Part shown: positions 26,074-37,479 of the stretch, piece after piece | Position numbering within the stretch: the stretch's first letter is position 1 | Layout of the letters: each line of letters starts with the position of its first letter | Assembly: GCA_029959085.1 (NCBI GenBank) | Contig: JARWIR010000003.1 | Span: 38,427,505-38,491,504, forward strand | DNA from: Nemophila menziesii | Lineage: Eukaryota; Streptophyta; Magnoliopsida; Boraginales; Hydrophyllaceae | Direction of reading: 5' to 3' | DNA length: 64,000 nucleotides | The notes under the pieces: model-generated | Seen by the model: only the letters and a program-made list of their open reading frames with translations | Database searches by the model: none | What the model was told of the DNA's origin: nothing | Made by a program: the position numbers and the translations under genes

Positions 26074-26744
26074 TAGTAACCTTGTTGTCAAATCAGTGTG
26101 CCCATTTTGTGAACTGAGGAAGTATTAGTTGAGTTGAGTTATGTATTTGAACGGGTGGGCAAAAATGTGGTTGGGTTGAATAATTTTGTTATATTGGCAG
26201 ATTGTTGTGACATTTAATTTATCGGTTTAGAGTTCTTTTTACACATGCTTGTTATGGAGTTTGTAAGTTATTGAATAATAAGTTAATTTGATTAAGGTAA
26301 GCACCAACTTGATGTTAATCTTGTACTAGGTTTGTTCAATGATGCTATATCTAAACTGACTTGGAATGTGATAATCTGAATATATCTGTACAATGATTTT
26401 TTCTTTCTTTTTAAATTTGATCTAAATAAAGATGAATTGAAATAATGGAATCCAACTTCTTTTTGAATTTGAAAGTTCAAATTATATGAAGATGGGGTAT
26501 TTTTAATTGTACATTGAGGCGCTTGGGGCTTATGAGGGATTTAGGAAAATCAAGACATATTTTTTCGTTGGTTTAAATTTTTGTTTGTTTCTTAGTTGTT
26601 TGATTTTGATATATGTTTAGATGAAAACCTTGTAATGAACTGGTACGAATGCTGAGTTCTTGAGCATGGCTGCATATTTAAGATTTAATTGATTTCAAAC
26701 AAAAAAAAGAGTTAAAGTTAATTGGTACCTTAGTCTTGAGTTGC
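26074..26744. other. PPR 3' flank, no gene
   Basis: The first few hundred bases are likely the PPR 3' UTR. The rest is AT-rich without coding signal. Confidence 0.55.
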
Positions 26745-26761
26745 AACAATGGTATAAATCT

Positions 26762-26945
26762 TTTTTTTTTTTTTGTCAAATATTAAAAACTAACAGCGAT
26801 GTCTAGTACATCTCGTATATAAGTTATTGATACTAGAATAAAATTCTACTAAAGACCTACTAAGACAATTAAATATATCTAAATTAATTCTAGCACTTTT
26901 AGTGAGGATGTCCGCCACTCCATTAAACTTCCTCTTATGGCTAAT
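26762..26945 (-). mobile_element. 184-bp 5'-truncated LINE with 17-bp TSD
   Basis: Minus-strand sequence reads HKRKFNGVADILTKSA, the end of a LINE RNase H, followed by a 3' UTR ending in TTTGAC and a poly(A) tail (T run at about 26761-26774). The flanks AACAATGGTATAAATCT (26745-26761 and 26946-26962) are identical over 17 bp. Confidence 0.88.
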
Positions 26946-26962
26946 AACAATGGTATAAATCT

Positions 26963-27257
26963 ATAATTGAACTTGAGTAGCTTAGTTTTTGTTTAATTTC
27001 CACTGAAAAGAATAATAATGTTACACCTCAACTATAGAAAGCCACCTTTTACGAAACTTCGCACGAAATAGGGTGAAAACTTGCATAAGTAAGCGTAGAA
27101 AGCCTTGAGTATCGTCTTTCTCCAATAGGTTTCGAAGTAACGGGTATTGAAATTACTAATCTTACACGAATAAGTCAGATCAGTCTGGCACCACGAAACA
27201 TAAAATAGTTGTAATTAGTAAAATATGGTAAATCCAAAATGAACATTATCTTAAGTA
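26963..27257. other. Intergenic
   Basis: No coding or repeat signal beyond AT-rich sequence. It ends at the T run that probably marks the 3' end of LINE2. Confidence 0.4.
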
Positions 27258-28447
27258 TTTTTTTTTTTTTTGTTTTGTTTTCAAAGAAACAAAACTTGAC
27301 ATTATTGGCCAGGTGGCCCAGTGTACCACACTATTGGGCTTAACCTGCCGATAATGGATCTTAGTAGAGGGCTTGAACATGGGAAGATCCAAGTTCAATT
27401 CGTTTTTTAACAGCGACAAGCTACCTAGCTATCTTAACCTATCCCTATTTTGCTGAAATGTCCATCAAGTTGAAAAGCTGTTTGAATGGTGTCACTTGTG
27501 GTCGTATGTGACACACTCTTTGCAAACTTGTATGCATGTTTGTTCATTGTTCTTGGGGTGTGAATGAATGATACCGGACCATAGATTTCGGCCAACTAGT
27601 TGATCATCCTGATGGTCGGTTGGACTCTCCAGTTTACCGTAGACACTCGTCTAATTCTTCCTTCAAGGTTGTCGGAGAAAATGGTCTTCTCCTCTTCTGG
27701 ATATTTCTTGCGAAATTCAATGGTTTCCAAAATAGCTTGTGCTTCCCCTTTAATGATCGTGTCACAATTAATTATTGTTTTCCTCTCAACCCGAATACCT
27801 GTATTCTTGTGGATTTGTACTATTCTTATTCATGTTGGTTCACGTTGTTGGTTAAAAGAAGCATCGCATAAAAATGGAATATGAGTATTGAGTGTTAATC
27901 GTAATATGTCATGTTCCGATTCATGTCTTGTTGTATCTTTACTAACCGGAGTCCTTCACTCAGCTCAAAATAGCTCACCGATTTAATTACTCGTTGACTA
28001 GATGATGTCTCCGTCAAAATCTGTATTTTCGTGCACTACCTTTATTTTTGCCTTATAAGTATTCCATATCATAGTTAATATGGAGGCTATTATGTTTTTC
28101 ATGGACCACCCCCCTTCCGCAAAAGATTTGACTATGTTAAGGATCCATTTTCCAATCTCTATATTATCGACAGGGCCGGCCCGAGCGTCTTGGGTACCTA
28201 AAGCGAGAAAAAAATGGGGTCTTTTTATAGTCTAATATATTTTTTATCCTATTTTACCCAAACAAATCATATATCATATAAAAAACATACTAATAAAATT
28301 CATAAAATAAACAATTATTAAAAAAATCAATATATTATATCTGAATTAATTATATGAATAACTTTTGAAAAAAAAAACATTTGAAGATTATATAATTCAC
28401 TTTAAAAATATCTTCGGTGCTTTTTGTGATACAAAGTTATTGATTAA

Positions 28448-28679
28448 GGGCCTGTTTGGAAGTGCTTATTTTAGAGTAAAAAAGCACTTTTAGAATAAAA
28501 TCCAAAATTTAAAAAAATTGTTAAAACTAATTTTGAAATCTAAAATTATTTAAAGTGCTTTTTTAAGAAAGCACCTATTTGGTGCTTTTAATAAAAGTGC
28601 TTTTCAAAGTAAAAAAAACTCTTAAAATACTAAAAGCACTTTTAAGTGCTTCCTCAAAAAAGCACTTCCAAACGGGAAC
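28448..28679. mobile_element. Tourist-like (PIF/Harbinger) MITE, 232 bp
   Basis: Left end GGGCCTGTTTGGAAGTGCTT; right end, reverse-complemented, GTTCCCGTTTGGAAGTGCTT. The flanking trinucleotide TAA is duplicated (28445-28447 and 28680-28682). Internal AAGCACTTTT motifs repeat in both directions. Nested in the hAT-type element. Confidence 0.75.
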
Positions 28680-28682
28680 TAA

Positions 28683-29224
28683 ATTTACATGTTTAACTTC
28701 GTCTATCATATTTTGCTCAACCGACAAAACAGTATGATCATATCCTCGTTTGTGAATCATAATAATTGAGAGAATAATAGTAAAACAATTGAACATTTTT
28801 ATTTAACGAACTCACTCCCAATAACTATTCGTTTAGAGTTTTATTTTTAAATTTCGAGGAGGGTTCAATTAATTTTGTGGCAAATGTATAAAAATAATAT
28901 AATTTAATCTTAAAATATGTATAAAATTAAATATAATTAATTGTATAAAAGATAGATATAACTATTTTTTTATATAAAATAATATTTAATCTTAAAAAAT
29001 ATATATAATAAAATATATTTTTAAAATATAAATTGAGTTTTTACTTTAATTAAGATTTTTTTTTCTGTAGATGTTTATTTTTAAAAAATGAATTGAGTTT
29101 TTATTTGGCCGTTTAGACATGCATATGTGAACATAAATAAACAAAATGGATATTAACATATTCAAACTTGGAACAAGACCTTCAGTACACACTTGCACTT
29201 CCACTAGGGGAGTTAATTTTATAA
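28683..29224. other. AT-rich interior of the hAT-type element
   Basis: Very AT-rich sequence with short chance ORFs and no recognisable coding region. Confidence 0.5.
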
Positions 29225-30712
29225 GGCCCAAATGGGGTAACTTTGTGTTTTAAATCTTAAACTAGTGGGCTAGTTGAAAGCCAACTTAATGGAGTAAAAA
29301 AACCAAAAATGTCCTCCCCTCCCCTCCCCTTATCAGTACAGTGAAGGTCAGCAAAACAAAACATCAATCCCATTAAGCTTCCCAACCCACTCACCATACC
29401 CACCCCTTCTTCTCTCTTATTCTTCTGTGAACTGCGAAAATCACCATTACTGCACCACTGCACCACTGACCACCATCGAGCCCCCCACCTTCATCCATCA
29501 CCTGCTTCACCACTGACCACCACCGAAACCCACCCACCTCCTCGATCTGAGCTTCATCCCAGATTTGCAGAAAACAAATACCGCTGCTCCTTGCCGCCGA
29601 AGCACTCCACCAACCCCCAGCCCTGCTGCTGCCGTCGAGGTCCACCAAACCCAACCCTGCTGCTGCCATCGAGATCCATCGCCCCTGCTGCTGCCGTCGA
29701 GATCCACCACCACTGCTTCGCCACAACTGCTTCACCACCACCGTAACCAGCACTGCTTAAACACTGCTTCACCAGATCTCGAACCCTGACCCCCGCTGCT
29801 TCACCAAATCTCCGCTCCTGCACGAGAACGCCGTCACTGGAAGACCCCCCCATCCCGTCCCTGGAAGACCCACCCCACCCTGTCGCGTCGCTGGAAGACC
29901 CCGCTTTCTGCTGCACCTCGTCGCCGCCGCTCAGCTTGGCGTGGATCCACCACCATCGTTCTCCCTCTCGTTCATCTCATCTCTGTTAATAACCCCACCG
30001 CCGCCCCACCACCACGACCCTCCTTGGTCTCTGTCTAATCCCACCACCACCGAGAAGCGAAGATGAAGATCCAGTTGGTGGATCAATTTTTGTTTTTCTT
30101 TTTTTGTGTAGTGAAATGCGAAATGGGGCCAGCCCATATAGTTGATATTTTTCAGCTGGGCCAGCCCCATATAGGTGTAGGTATTTTTTGGTTGTAATGG
30201 GTACAACCTAAGCCCCATATAGGTGTAGTTAAATTGTTTATTATATTTTTTATTTAGTTGTTCTTGGGCCAGCCCCAGATTCCTTTTGGTTGTAATGGTA
30301 CAACCCCAGTTAGTGTTTATTACATTTGTAAATTGTTTTGTTCAATCTGGGTACAACCCATCAATGTAAAAGCTGGGTAATGGGGCCAGCCCCAGTTAGT
30401 GTTTATTTCATTTATTCATGTGTGTGTTTTGTTGTTGGTCTACATGGGTACAACCCACGTATTTGTTTTTGTTCATACTGGGGCCAGCCCCTTCCGGTTA
30501 GTGGAAAATCGGGGTTGTTTAAAGTATATATTTGTTCTTTATGGGGCTAGCCCAAATTTGAGCTGCACTAATTTTTGTTCTTCGTTGTGGGGCCATACCC
30601 ATAACGAAGAGGGGTAAAAAGGGAAAGTCCCCAACCAGCAAGTTAGAAATAGGACTTAAAAAAAGTTTTTCCAACTAGGACTTAAAACACAAAGTTTTGG
30701 AGTTTTGGGCCT
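29225..30712. mobile_element. GC-rich element, copy 2 (inverted relative to copy 1)
   Basis: Ends are inverted: AAGGCCCAAAT...AACTTTGTGTTTTAA at the left and, reverse-complemented at the right, AGGCCCAAAACT...AACTTTGTGTTTTAA. Inside, a CCACC/CTGCTG-rich core at 29390-30060 gives only low-complexity peptides; then an array of GGGGCCAGCCCC-like palindromes runs to about 30600. Reverse-complemented, the order (end, palindromes, GGTGG core, end) equals that of copy 1 at 7411-8615. No convincing TSD. Confidence 0.5.
30118..30602. repeat. Array of alternating short palindromes
   Basis: About eleven near-palindromes of two kinds: GGGGCCAGCCCC-like (starting near 30124, 30160, 30267, 30382, 30479, 30541 and 30590) and GGGTACAACCCA-like (near 30199, 30296, 30348 and 30447). 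T-rich spacers of about 20-60 bp separate them. Confidence 0.75.
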
Positions 30713-33700
30713 CAAAATATAATTTCCTCCTTCCACTATGCTAGACTTCATAGTAGTATTGTTAGTCTTAAGATATATATATATATATATATATACTATA
30801 TTTTTTTTTTGGGGCCCTTAACAATGTGGGGCCCAAGGCGACCGCCTTGTTTGCCTTGGGCCCGGGCCGACTCTGATTATCGGTGTCTTGCATCTTGAGT
30901 TGTAATGCTGAGGCTTCCCAAATGATATGACTGACCGGGCATGTTAGTAAATAGTAATAGATGTTTAGGAGTTTCTTTCTGATTTTGACACCATGGACAG
31001 TCGCCAGTATCTGTATATTTTCTTCTTCTTAGATTTTCCTTTGTTGGTATTGCGTTATTACATGCTTTTCATGTAAATATTTCGATCTGTGTTGGTATAT
31101 TATTGTTTCAGATAGTTTTCCACAAATCAGTTGTAATAGATTCAAAGAAACTTGTTGATTGGGGTTCGTGTGTTCCATGCTCATCAGTTAGAATCTGTAA
31201 CCTCGTTTTAGTAGCATATTTTCCAGATGTGGCATGTGGCCAAATAAATTCATCTTTGTTGTTTGGTTGTAATATTTTAATCCTTGTAATTTTTGGAATG
31301 ATAGATTGATGTAATTTATTATTCAATAATTCTGTGTCCCATTCCTATAATTTTTCTTTCCATAATTGTACAACTTTCTCCAAAGAACACCATGCTGGTT
31401 TTTCCAACTTCCAAATTAAATTTATCCATTTATCGTTCGAAATATTTATGATTTTTTCATTTTTGATTTGATATTTGCCATGTTTTTTAAGAAATCTATT
31501 CCTTCTATCAAACTTGTCCAAGACCACGTGCAGGTCTGTCTAAGTTTTACATTCATAAAATCAGATTTTGGATAGTTACCTTTAAGCACCTTGCTGCTAG
31601 ACTTTCTGGATTTTTTAAAATTCTCCAGGCTTGCGCATAAAACCCAAGCCTCCAAGTAATTTACTTATAGTAAATTTATCCCAAGCAAGCAAATGTATTC
31701 GATTATGTTCTCAAAATATCCACCAAAAAAGTGAGATTGCTGAAATTAATTATTTTTACAAAAAGAAAGAGTGTATGAGAAATCTGACATTGTATATACA
31801 AAGATTGCCTGCATTATTGCCTTGATAGGGACCTCTTTCCCGCCTTCTGATAGGAGTTGAGATTTCCATCTGTCGATTTTCTTGAAAATCCTTTCCGTAA
31901 TCCATGAGAGCGACTCAACTTTTGATATTTTATGACATCGTAGAATGCCTAGGTATTTCCCAAGATCGTATACTTCCCCAATTTGAATTTGTGTTGTTAC
32001 TGATTACCGGACATCCTTTAGAGTATCACGACTAAAACAAAGTGTGAATTTTACAAAATTAATCTTCTGACCCGATTCAGTACAATAGATATCCATACAT
32101 TCTTGAAACATATGTATCTCATCATCATCAATAGTTAAGAAAAATACAAAGTCATCTGCAAATTATAGATGCATTACAATGGGACAGTTGCTGGTGATTT
32201 GTATTCCTTGATTTTGTTAGTTGATACTCCATTCTCGATTAAACTAATAAGTGCTTTGTCATAAGAGTGAATAGGAAGGGGAATAAAGGGCCATCTTGTC
32301 GTATTTATCTTCGAGGTTTGAAACTTTTCATTCTATCACTTAAGTTAACTTGAAAGGACACGGTGGTGATACAGTTCTCAATACATGTTATCCATTTTTC
32401 ATAAAAACCTAATATTCTTAATATGATTATAATGAAATCCCAAGATCATATGCTTTGTCCATATCTATTTTTATGGTTGCCATGTGTTTTTTATTTGTTT
32501 TCCTTTTTATCTTCATATAAAATGATATTTCCTGTGCTACGAGAATGTTATTTTGTATGGCATGTTCTTTAATGAAAGTTGTTTGTGTTGGGGAGACTAT
32601 GGTATTCATATAAACCTGTAATCTATTAGATAAAATATTTGCAATAATTTTGTAACCAAAATTGACACATGCAATTGGTCTATAGTCCCCTACATTTTCC
32701 TGGATATCTCCTATCGGTATTAAGGTCAATAATGTGTCATTTAATTTTTCTAATGAAATATTGTTGTTGAAAAAAAATCTTGTATCATTAGTAAAACATC
32801 CCATTTAATAATATCCCAAAATTCATGATAAAACTTATCGTTTAGGCCGTTCGGGCCTGTGGCTTTTGCTGTTGATAGTTCCATAACCCCTTTGTGGACT
32901 TCTTCCATAGTTGAGGGTCTCGTCAAATCTTGGTTCATTTGTGAAGTGACTCTTATTGGTACATACTTTGCTGCGTTATCCATATGTTGAGAGCTTTACT
33001 GTTGTTAGTAAAAAGTTCCTTATAAAAATCTTGAAAAATGTTATAACTTCTGAGATCTCTTCCTTCTAATTTCCATCTTTATCTTTAATACGTAATATTT
33101 TGTTACCATTTCTCCTCTGAATTGTGGATACATGAAATTTTTTAGTGTTCTTATCACTACATTTTAACCAGACTTGTCTTGCCCTATCTGACCAGTATTT
33201 CTCTTCGCGCTCATATGTTAATTTTATCTGACTTCGAAGATTGTTTTCTTCTTCTTGTAGGATGGGTTTGATATTGTATTTGTAATATCCGTAAGTCTAT
33301 TTTGTAATTCATTTATTAGTTCTTCATTATTTTTAAAAGTAATTCTACTCCATCTTTTAAGTGCATCAATAGTTCCTTTCTGTTTTTCAACAAAAACTTC
33401 CAGTGATTCTTCTTGTCCAGGGCCCCTCCGCGCATGTTTAACAATATCCGTACATTCTTCATTATCCAGCCAATAATATTCAAATCTAAAATCCTTTTGT
33501 CCCTGTTTCATTGTGTGATTGTATTGTCATATTAATGGAGAATGGTCTGATCCTATCACTAGTACAAAAATCTGAGAGTTTGAAAACTTGTTTATCCAAT
33601 CATGAGAAGCAAAATACTGATCAAGTTCGACCCTATCGAGATCACTATCATTCCGACGATTATTCCACGTATAAAAACAACCATAAGAATTTAACTCAAC

Positions 33701-33725
33701 AAGACTATTGCTATAAGTAAGGTTT

Positions 33726-34773
33726 TAAAATTCTAATATATGGTTTTTATTAGAAGGAATTTTACTGTATTTTTCGTGTATTTGAGCATAACTATATATA
33801 TCATCCATTTTTGTTTCCCTTTTATATCACTTCCTGTATATCACCATACATGTCATTAAATAAAAAGGAAAATTAATAATTAGGAGAGAAAAACGATTTG
33901 ATTGTATTTAAAATTTCACATACGTGGTGATATAGGGGTGAAACAAAAAGATGTGATATATACCTTTACTCCTTTTATTTTTCACGCCTTAAAAAAATTA
34001 AGAGGTCCAGGATTCGTTCCACCTGATCTGTTCTTCAATTTTTTACCCACAAATCTAATTTTTTTTCTTTCACTTCTTTATTGTATACATAAATATATTT
34101 TTATAATAAAGGGAGAAGGGCCAACGACGGAAACTGTCTCATATTTTCCTCTATATTAATGGTGTTGGAAAAATGTCTTTTTCTAAATGAATACATTAGT
34201 GTTTTAATGTGACAAATTATTTACATTTCTTGAAACACCTTTGCACTTAACTTTTGCATCCCTTAGCATGTTATGTTTATAACTCTCGAGTTGTTCTATC
34301 ATCTTTTAGAATATTTTATCTAACAACTATTGTGTAGGAAGAATACTCTTTCAAACTTTTGATTATACCCTAGGTGCTTATTCTTTCTCAACCTAAAAAT
34401 GATACGACGTTTTATCTCAAAAGAAACGACATTATCGTTTTTAGTGTAAAAATCCCAAAGAAACTCAGTGTGATTCATGCAACATGGTTACATCCTCACC
34501 AATTTTCTCTCAAAACGGAAATATTGTTTTTTGATAGACAAGCAACTACCATTTTCAGCTAATATGCCGTTCTCGAATTCTAATTGTTAGATCAATTAAT
34601 GTGCGATGCGAAAATAATACATCTAGCAAAACAACATACCATTTTTCATTAAAAAAAACTTCATACCATTGCAAAAAGACGGATCTGAGTTTAGCAAGCA
34701 AGGGTTTCATTCTTGGCTATATATAACCTCCAATGGAGAGAAATTTAATTACACTTTCGACTATATCAACTAA
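33726..34773. other. AT-rich intergenic region
   Basis: No gene seen. Short ORFs (33902-34159, 34374-34562) are composed of residues expected from AT-rich DNA. Confidence 0.55.
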
Positions 34774-34965
34774 GAGTAATGATATATACCACCCAAATTC
34801 ATATCACCCAAATGTCACCCAACGACGTGGCGTGAATTGGTTGGTTACAAATCGATAATGTATTTATTTTCTTGATTTGATTAAAGATTTATAACCAACC
34901 AATTCACGCCACGTCATTGGGTGACATTTGGGTGGTATGAATTTGGCTGGTATATATTATTACTC
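34774..34965. mobile_element. 192-bp palindromic MITE, 9-bp TSD (copy 2)
   Basis: Starts GAGTAATGATATATACCACC, the same first 20 bases as the copy at 8659. Its arms pair almost fully (GGCGTGAATTGGTTGGTTA against its inverse). The flanks ATCAACTAA (34765-34773 and 34966-34974) are identical. The arms are less diverged than in copy 1. Confidence 0.9.
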
Positions 34966-35273
34966 ATCAACTAATACTCTATCAAGTATTAAATTTTAAG
35001 ATCATTCACTCAACTCTAAAGATTTCAATCATCAATTTATTATCTTCATTGATGTTTGACAATACCAGTGTTTATCATCTCTTTTAGGAGTAAAACATCC
35101 TTTTAACCCCTCTATTACTTTCATCGTACATTTATTTCTAGATAAGAATATAAATCAAGATCCAGCTACACATAACTTATCATGATAAACTAATGATCAA
35201 ATATAATAGTATAGTAAGAAAAATATATTTAACTAACTAGAAATTATAAAGAATATACTCAAGCATAAAAGAA

Positions 35274-35275
<2 letters not shown>

Positions 35276-35349
<74 letters not shown>
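35276..35349. repeat. (TA)n microsatellite, ~74 bp
   Basis: Uninterrupted TA repeat of about 37 units. Confidence 0.97.
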
Positions 35350-35351
<2 letters not shown>

Positions 35352-35439
35352 AATAGCATAGGATAAAATCATTTTTATCCAAGTCTATGTCCCACTTATT
35401 TACAAATTGTACAATTTGAAGGTAGCCATCCATAAAACA

Positions 35440-36500
35440 CTTCTAGTTCATGAACACCCAATTTTATGGGTATTTTCTTTAACAATTAATTATTAACATT
35501 AACCTCAATACAAGTTCTTGCAAAACTCAATCTATTCCTAGATTTTGTGATGGAATCCACCTGAATTAGTTTACTAAAAGCGCTACACACATAGCCAAAT
35601 ATTTCATTAGTCCACAATTGGAGTGGAACCTTCCTAGCTTCACTCATAAAGGATTTTTTGTTTATATCAAATTTCTCAAATTTCATTTTAGGCTCCCACT
35701 TTCTCAGTATCATTATTCTACCGCAACACGTCAAACCTGTTCCAAAACTTTATTACATTCTTCTTTGCTTGGAAACTGAAATAGAAAGAGATTCATATTT
35801 GTAGACTTAATCTCTACTCTTCCAATATCCTAATATTGCATATTCACCATATTTATAAGCATATAGTATGTAAGAGTTTCACCAAAAAAGTGTCCAACTA
35901 AGAAATTCATCCACATCATAGCACATTGTTTCACAATCTTCCTCGGTGGTTTAATCATCTCAAGTGGATAATATTTTAACTTCAAGTTATCTTTTATATT
36001 TTTATTAAACAGTTTAGCCCATACTCCCATATCCTTATCACTATTCAATACATTTTTGTTCAAATAGTCACGTATACTACTCACCTCCTCAATCAAGGAC
36101 TTAAACTTTCCCACAAAGGCACTTGCACTAGGTAGAAGGGAGTTCTTCTTCCTGTCCCTTCGACATAGTTACACTCCTGAAGATCCGAACTATTTTTATA
36201 TTTCTTGAAAATTTTCAAAGCCACACACTGCTCTAAGTTGTTAAAATTCTCTACTACTTGACAACTAACGATGGAATCCTCAATAGTATCATTTCAAAAC
36301 CTCTTGAGCCCTCACTTTCATTACAAACATATTCATCCTCACTAGGTCCTTCATCAAACACTATGTTTCTACTCTGTTTCACACTAAAGTCATTCTCTTT
36401 TATACATGCGTCCCTTATACCTTTTCTATTACTTTTCATAGTTGAAGTTTCAAAATTATTGCTAGCTTCAATATTGGTGAAACTGGTACATATTTAGCCG
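35440..36500 (-). pseudogene. Decayed DUF4283 (LINE ORF1-like) relic
   Basis: Broken minus-strand frames read in order EGPSEDEYVCNESEG (36439-36254 frame), WMNFLVGHFFGETLTYYML (36114-35830 frame), FQFPSKEECNKVLEQ near 35780, then ILRKWEPKMKFEKFDIN and LQLWTNEIFGYVCSAFSK, ending SRNRLSFARTCIEVNV (35734-35486 frame). This is the standard DUF4283 layout. Several stops. No zinc knuckle or ORF2 follows; the relic ends at about 35440. Confidence 0.7.
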
Positions 36501-36710
36501 TTTTCAACTCATTCTTTATCTCCTCACCACTTGAACAACAATATTTTCCTTGGTCCTATATTATATTCTATAAAATATGGAATTCAATACAAAAACAATG
36601 ATGCAATTTGATAGATTGGCGTAGATATTCACTTCACAAATTCTTTTCAATATTATCCATTTCACGAAATAATAGGAGATTGGTTGCAAACATTGATGTA
36701 ATTAGCTCGC

Positions 36711-37479
36711 TGATGTATCCATATATGTAATAGATTAATCTAGTCGTGTGACATAATTTTAGGGGTATTTAGTGGTTAGTTGAGTGATTTTCCCCTATAT
36801 ATTGACGTCTAGTTTTGGTGTTTTGCTATTTCTAGAGTTTTTGCGCGTAATTTGTGTGTTATTCATGTAGCTCTTAGGTACTTGAAAGCTATAACACCTT
36901 GATATGATTATAATAAGTAAATAAATCGAGTTTATCCCTTATTTATGGCGAAAAAGGAAGATTTAACCACTTTTAAGAAGTGAAAACACGTGTCATCCAG
37001 ATTTGAAAAGTAGATTGATCGAGGTTCTATGCAAGATTGACAAGGATTATGGAGGAGTCATACCATACCTAGATAGTATTTGAAGTCAGGAACGCGTGAG
37101 ATTTGACGGTTCATAATGCAGAGCTGATTGAAGAAGTTACGTAATCCGTCGTGTCGTGGTTCTAACTAGAAATCTCTTTGGTACATTTTTGGGTTGGATA
37201 ACATGTGATAGATCTTATAATATTAGTGTTTAACAATATAAGAGAGTCCCAGTCATATGACCACCAAGATAAATCTCCTGGAGAAAGAGAGAAAAAGAGA
37301 AGAAGGAGTTGGGAAGCAGTTCATGCCATTCCAACACTTTTGTTTATCGGTTTTTCAGCAATTAGTATAGTATTCTTATTATGTTTTGTATTTTAAACAT
37401 GAATATAATATTATTAGTTTCTATTTTTCATTATTTTCTATCTAGCTTGAGAATAACATTCTGGTGTGAACCCTAGACT
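36711..37479 (+). mobile_element. Outer family A LTR, 5' part
   Basis: Begins TGATGTATCC and carries family A landmarks (TTTTGCGCGTAATTTGTGTGTTA, CTCTTAGGTACTTG, TTGAGAATAACATTCTGGTGT then GAACCCTAGAC). It breaks at 37479, where LINE3 is inserted, and resumes at 43680. Confidence 0.7.

Larger units (their letters stand above)
28171..30875. mobile_element. Non-autonomous hAT-type element, 2.7 kb
   Basis: Terminal inverted repeats CAGGGCCGGCCCGAG (28171) and, reverse-complemented at the right end, CAGAGTCGGCCCGGG. TSDs ATTATCGA (28163-28170) and ATTATCGG (30876-30883) match at 7 of 8. CAGGG-type ends with 8-bp TSDs define hAT. It interrupts the zf-RVT region of LINE2, whose coding sense resumes on the other side. 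There is no transposase ORF. It contains a Tourist-like MITE (28448-28679) and GC-rich element copy 2 (29225-30712). Confidence 0.85.
27258..33725 (-). mobile_element. LINE2: decayed LINE split by a hAT-type element
   Basis: Minus-strand ORF2 pieces in LINE1 order. Endonuclease end at 33725-33511 (SYGCFYTWNNRR, SDHSPL); linker at 33511-33224 (FRFEYYWLDNEECTDIVKH, close to LINE1); RT at 32983-32160 (ATGPNGLNDKFYHEFWDI, DYRPIACVNFGYKI, FADD-like DDF near 32150); thumb/connection at 31930-31345; zf-RVT at 31326-30884; then, after the inserted hAT element, WNTYKAKIK near 28060 and RNase H at 27880-27600 (CDASFN, FSDNLEG). Stops and frameshifts are many. The 5' end (ORF1 and most of the endonuclease) is missing. 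Likely 3' end at the T run 27255-27267. Confidence 0.85.

Noticed and set aside
27290..27430. Possible SINE (GGTGGCCCAGTGTACC with AAGTTCAATTC)
   Set aside because: The boxes are weak and there is no tail or TSD.
29391..30218. ORFs in the CCACC/CTGCTG-rich block
   Set aside because: Same reason as for 7874-8599; no domain, and the peptides are compositional.
35233..35433. ORF through the TA microsatellite
   Set aside because: The repeat reads as Tyr-Ile; the flanks have no coding features.
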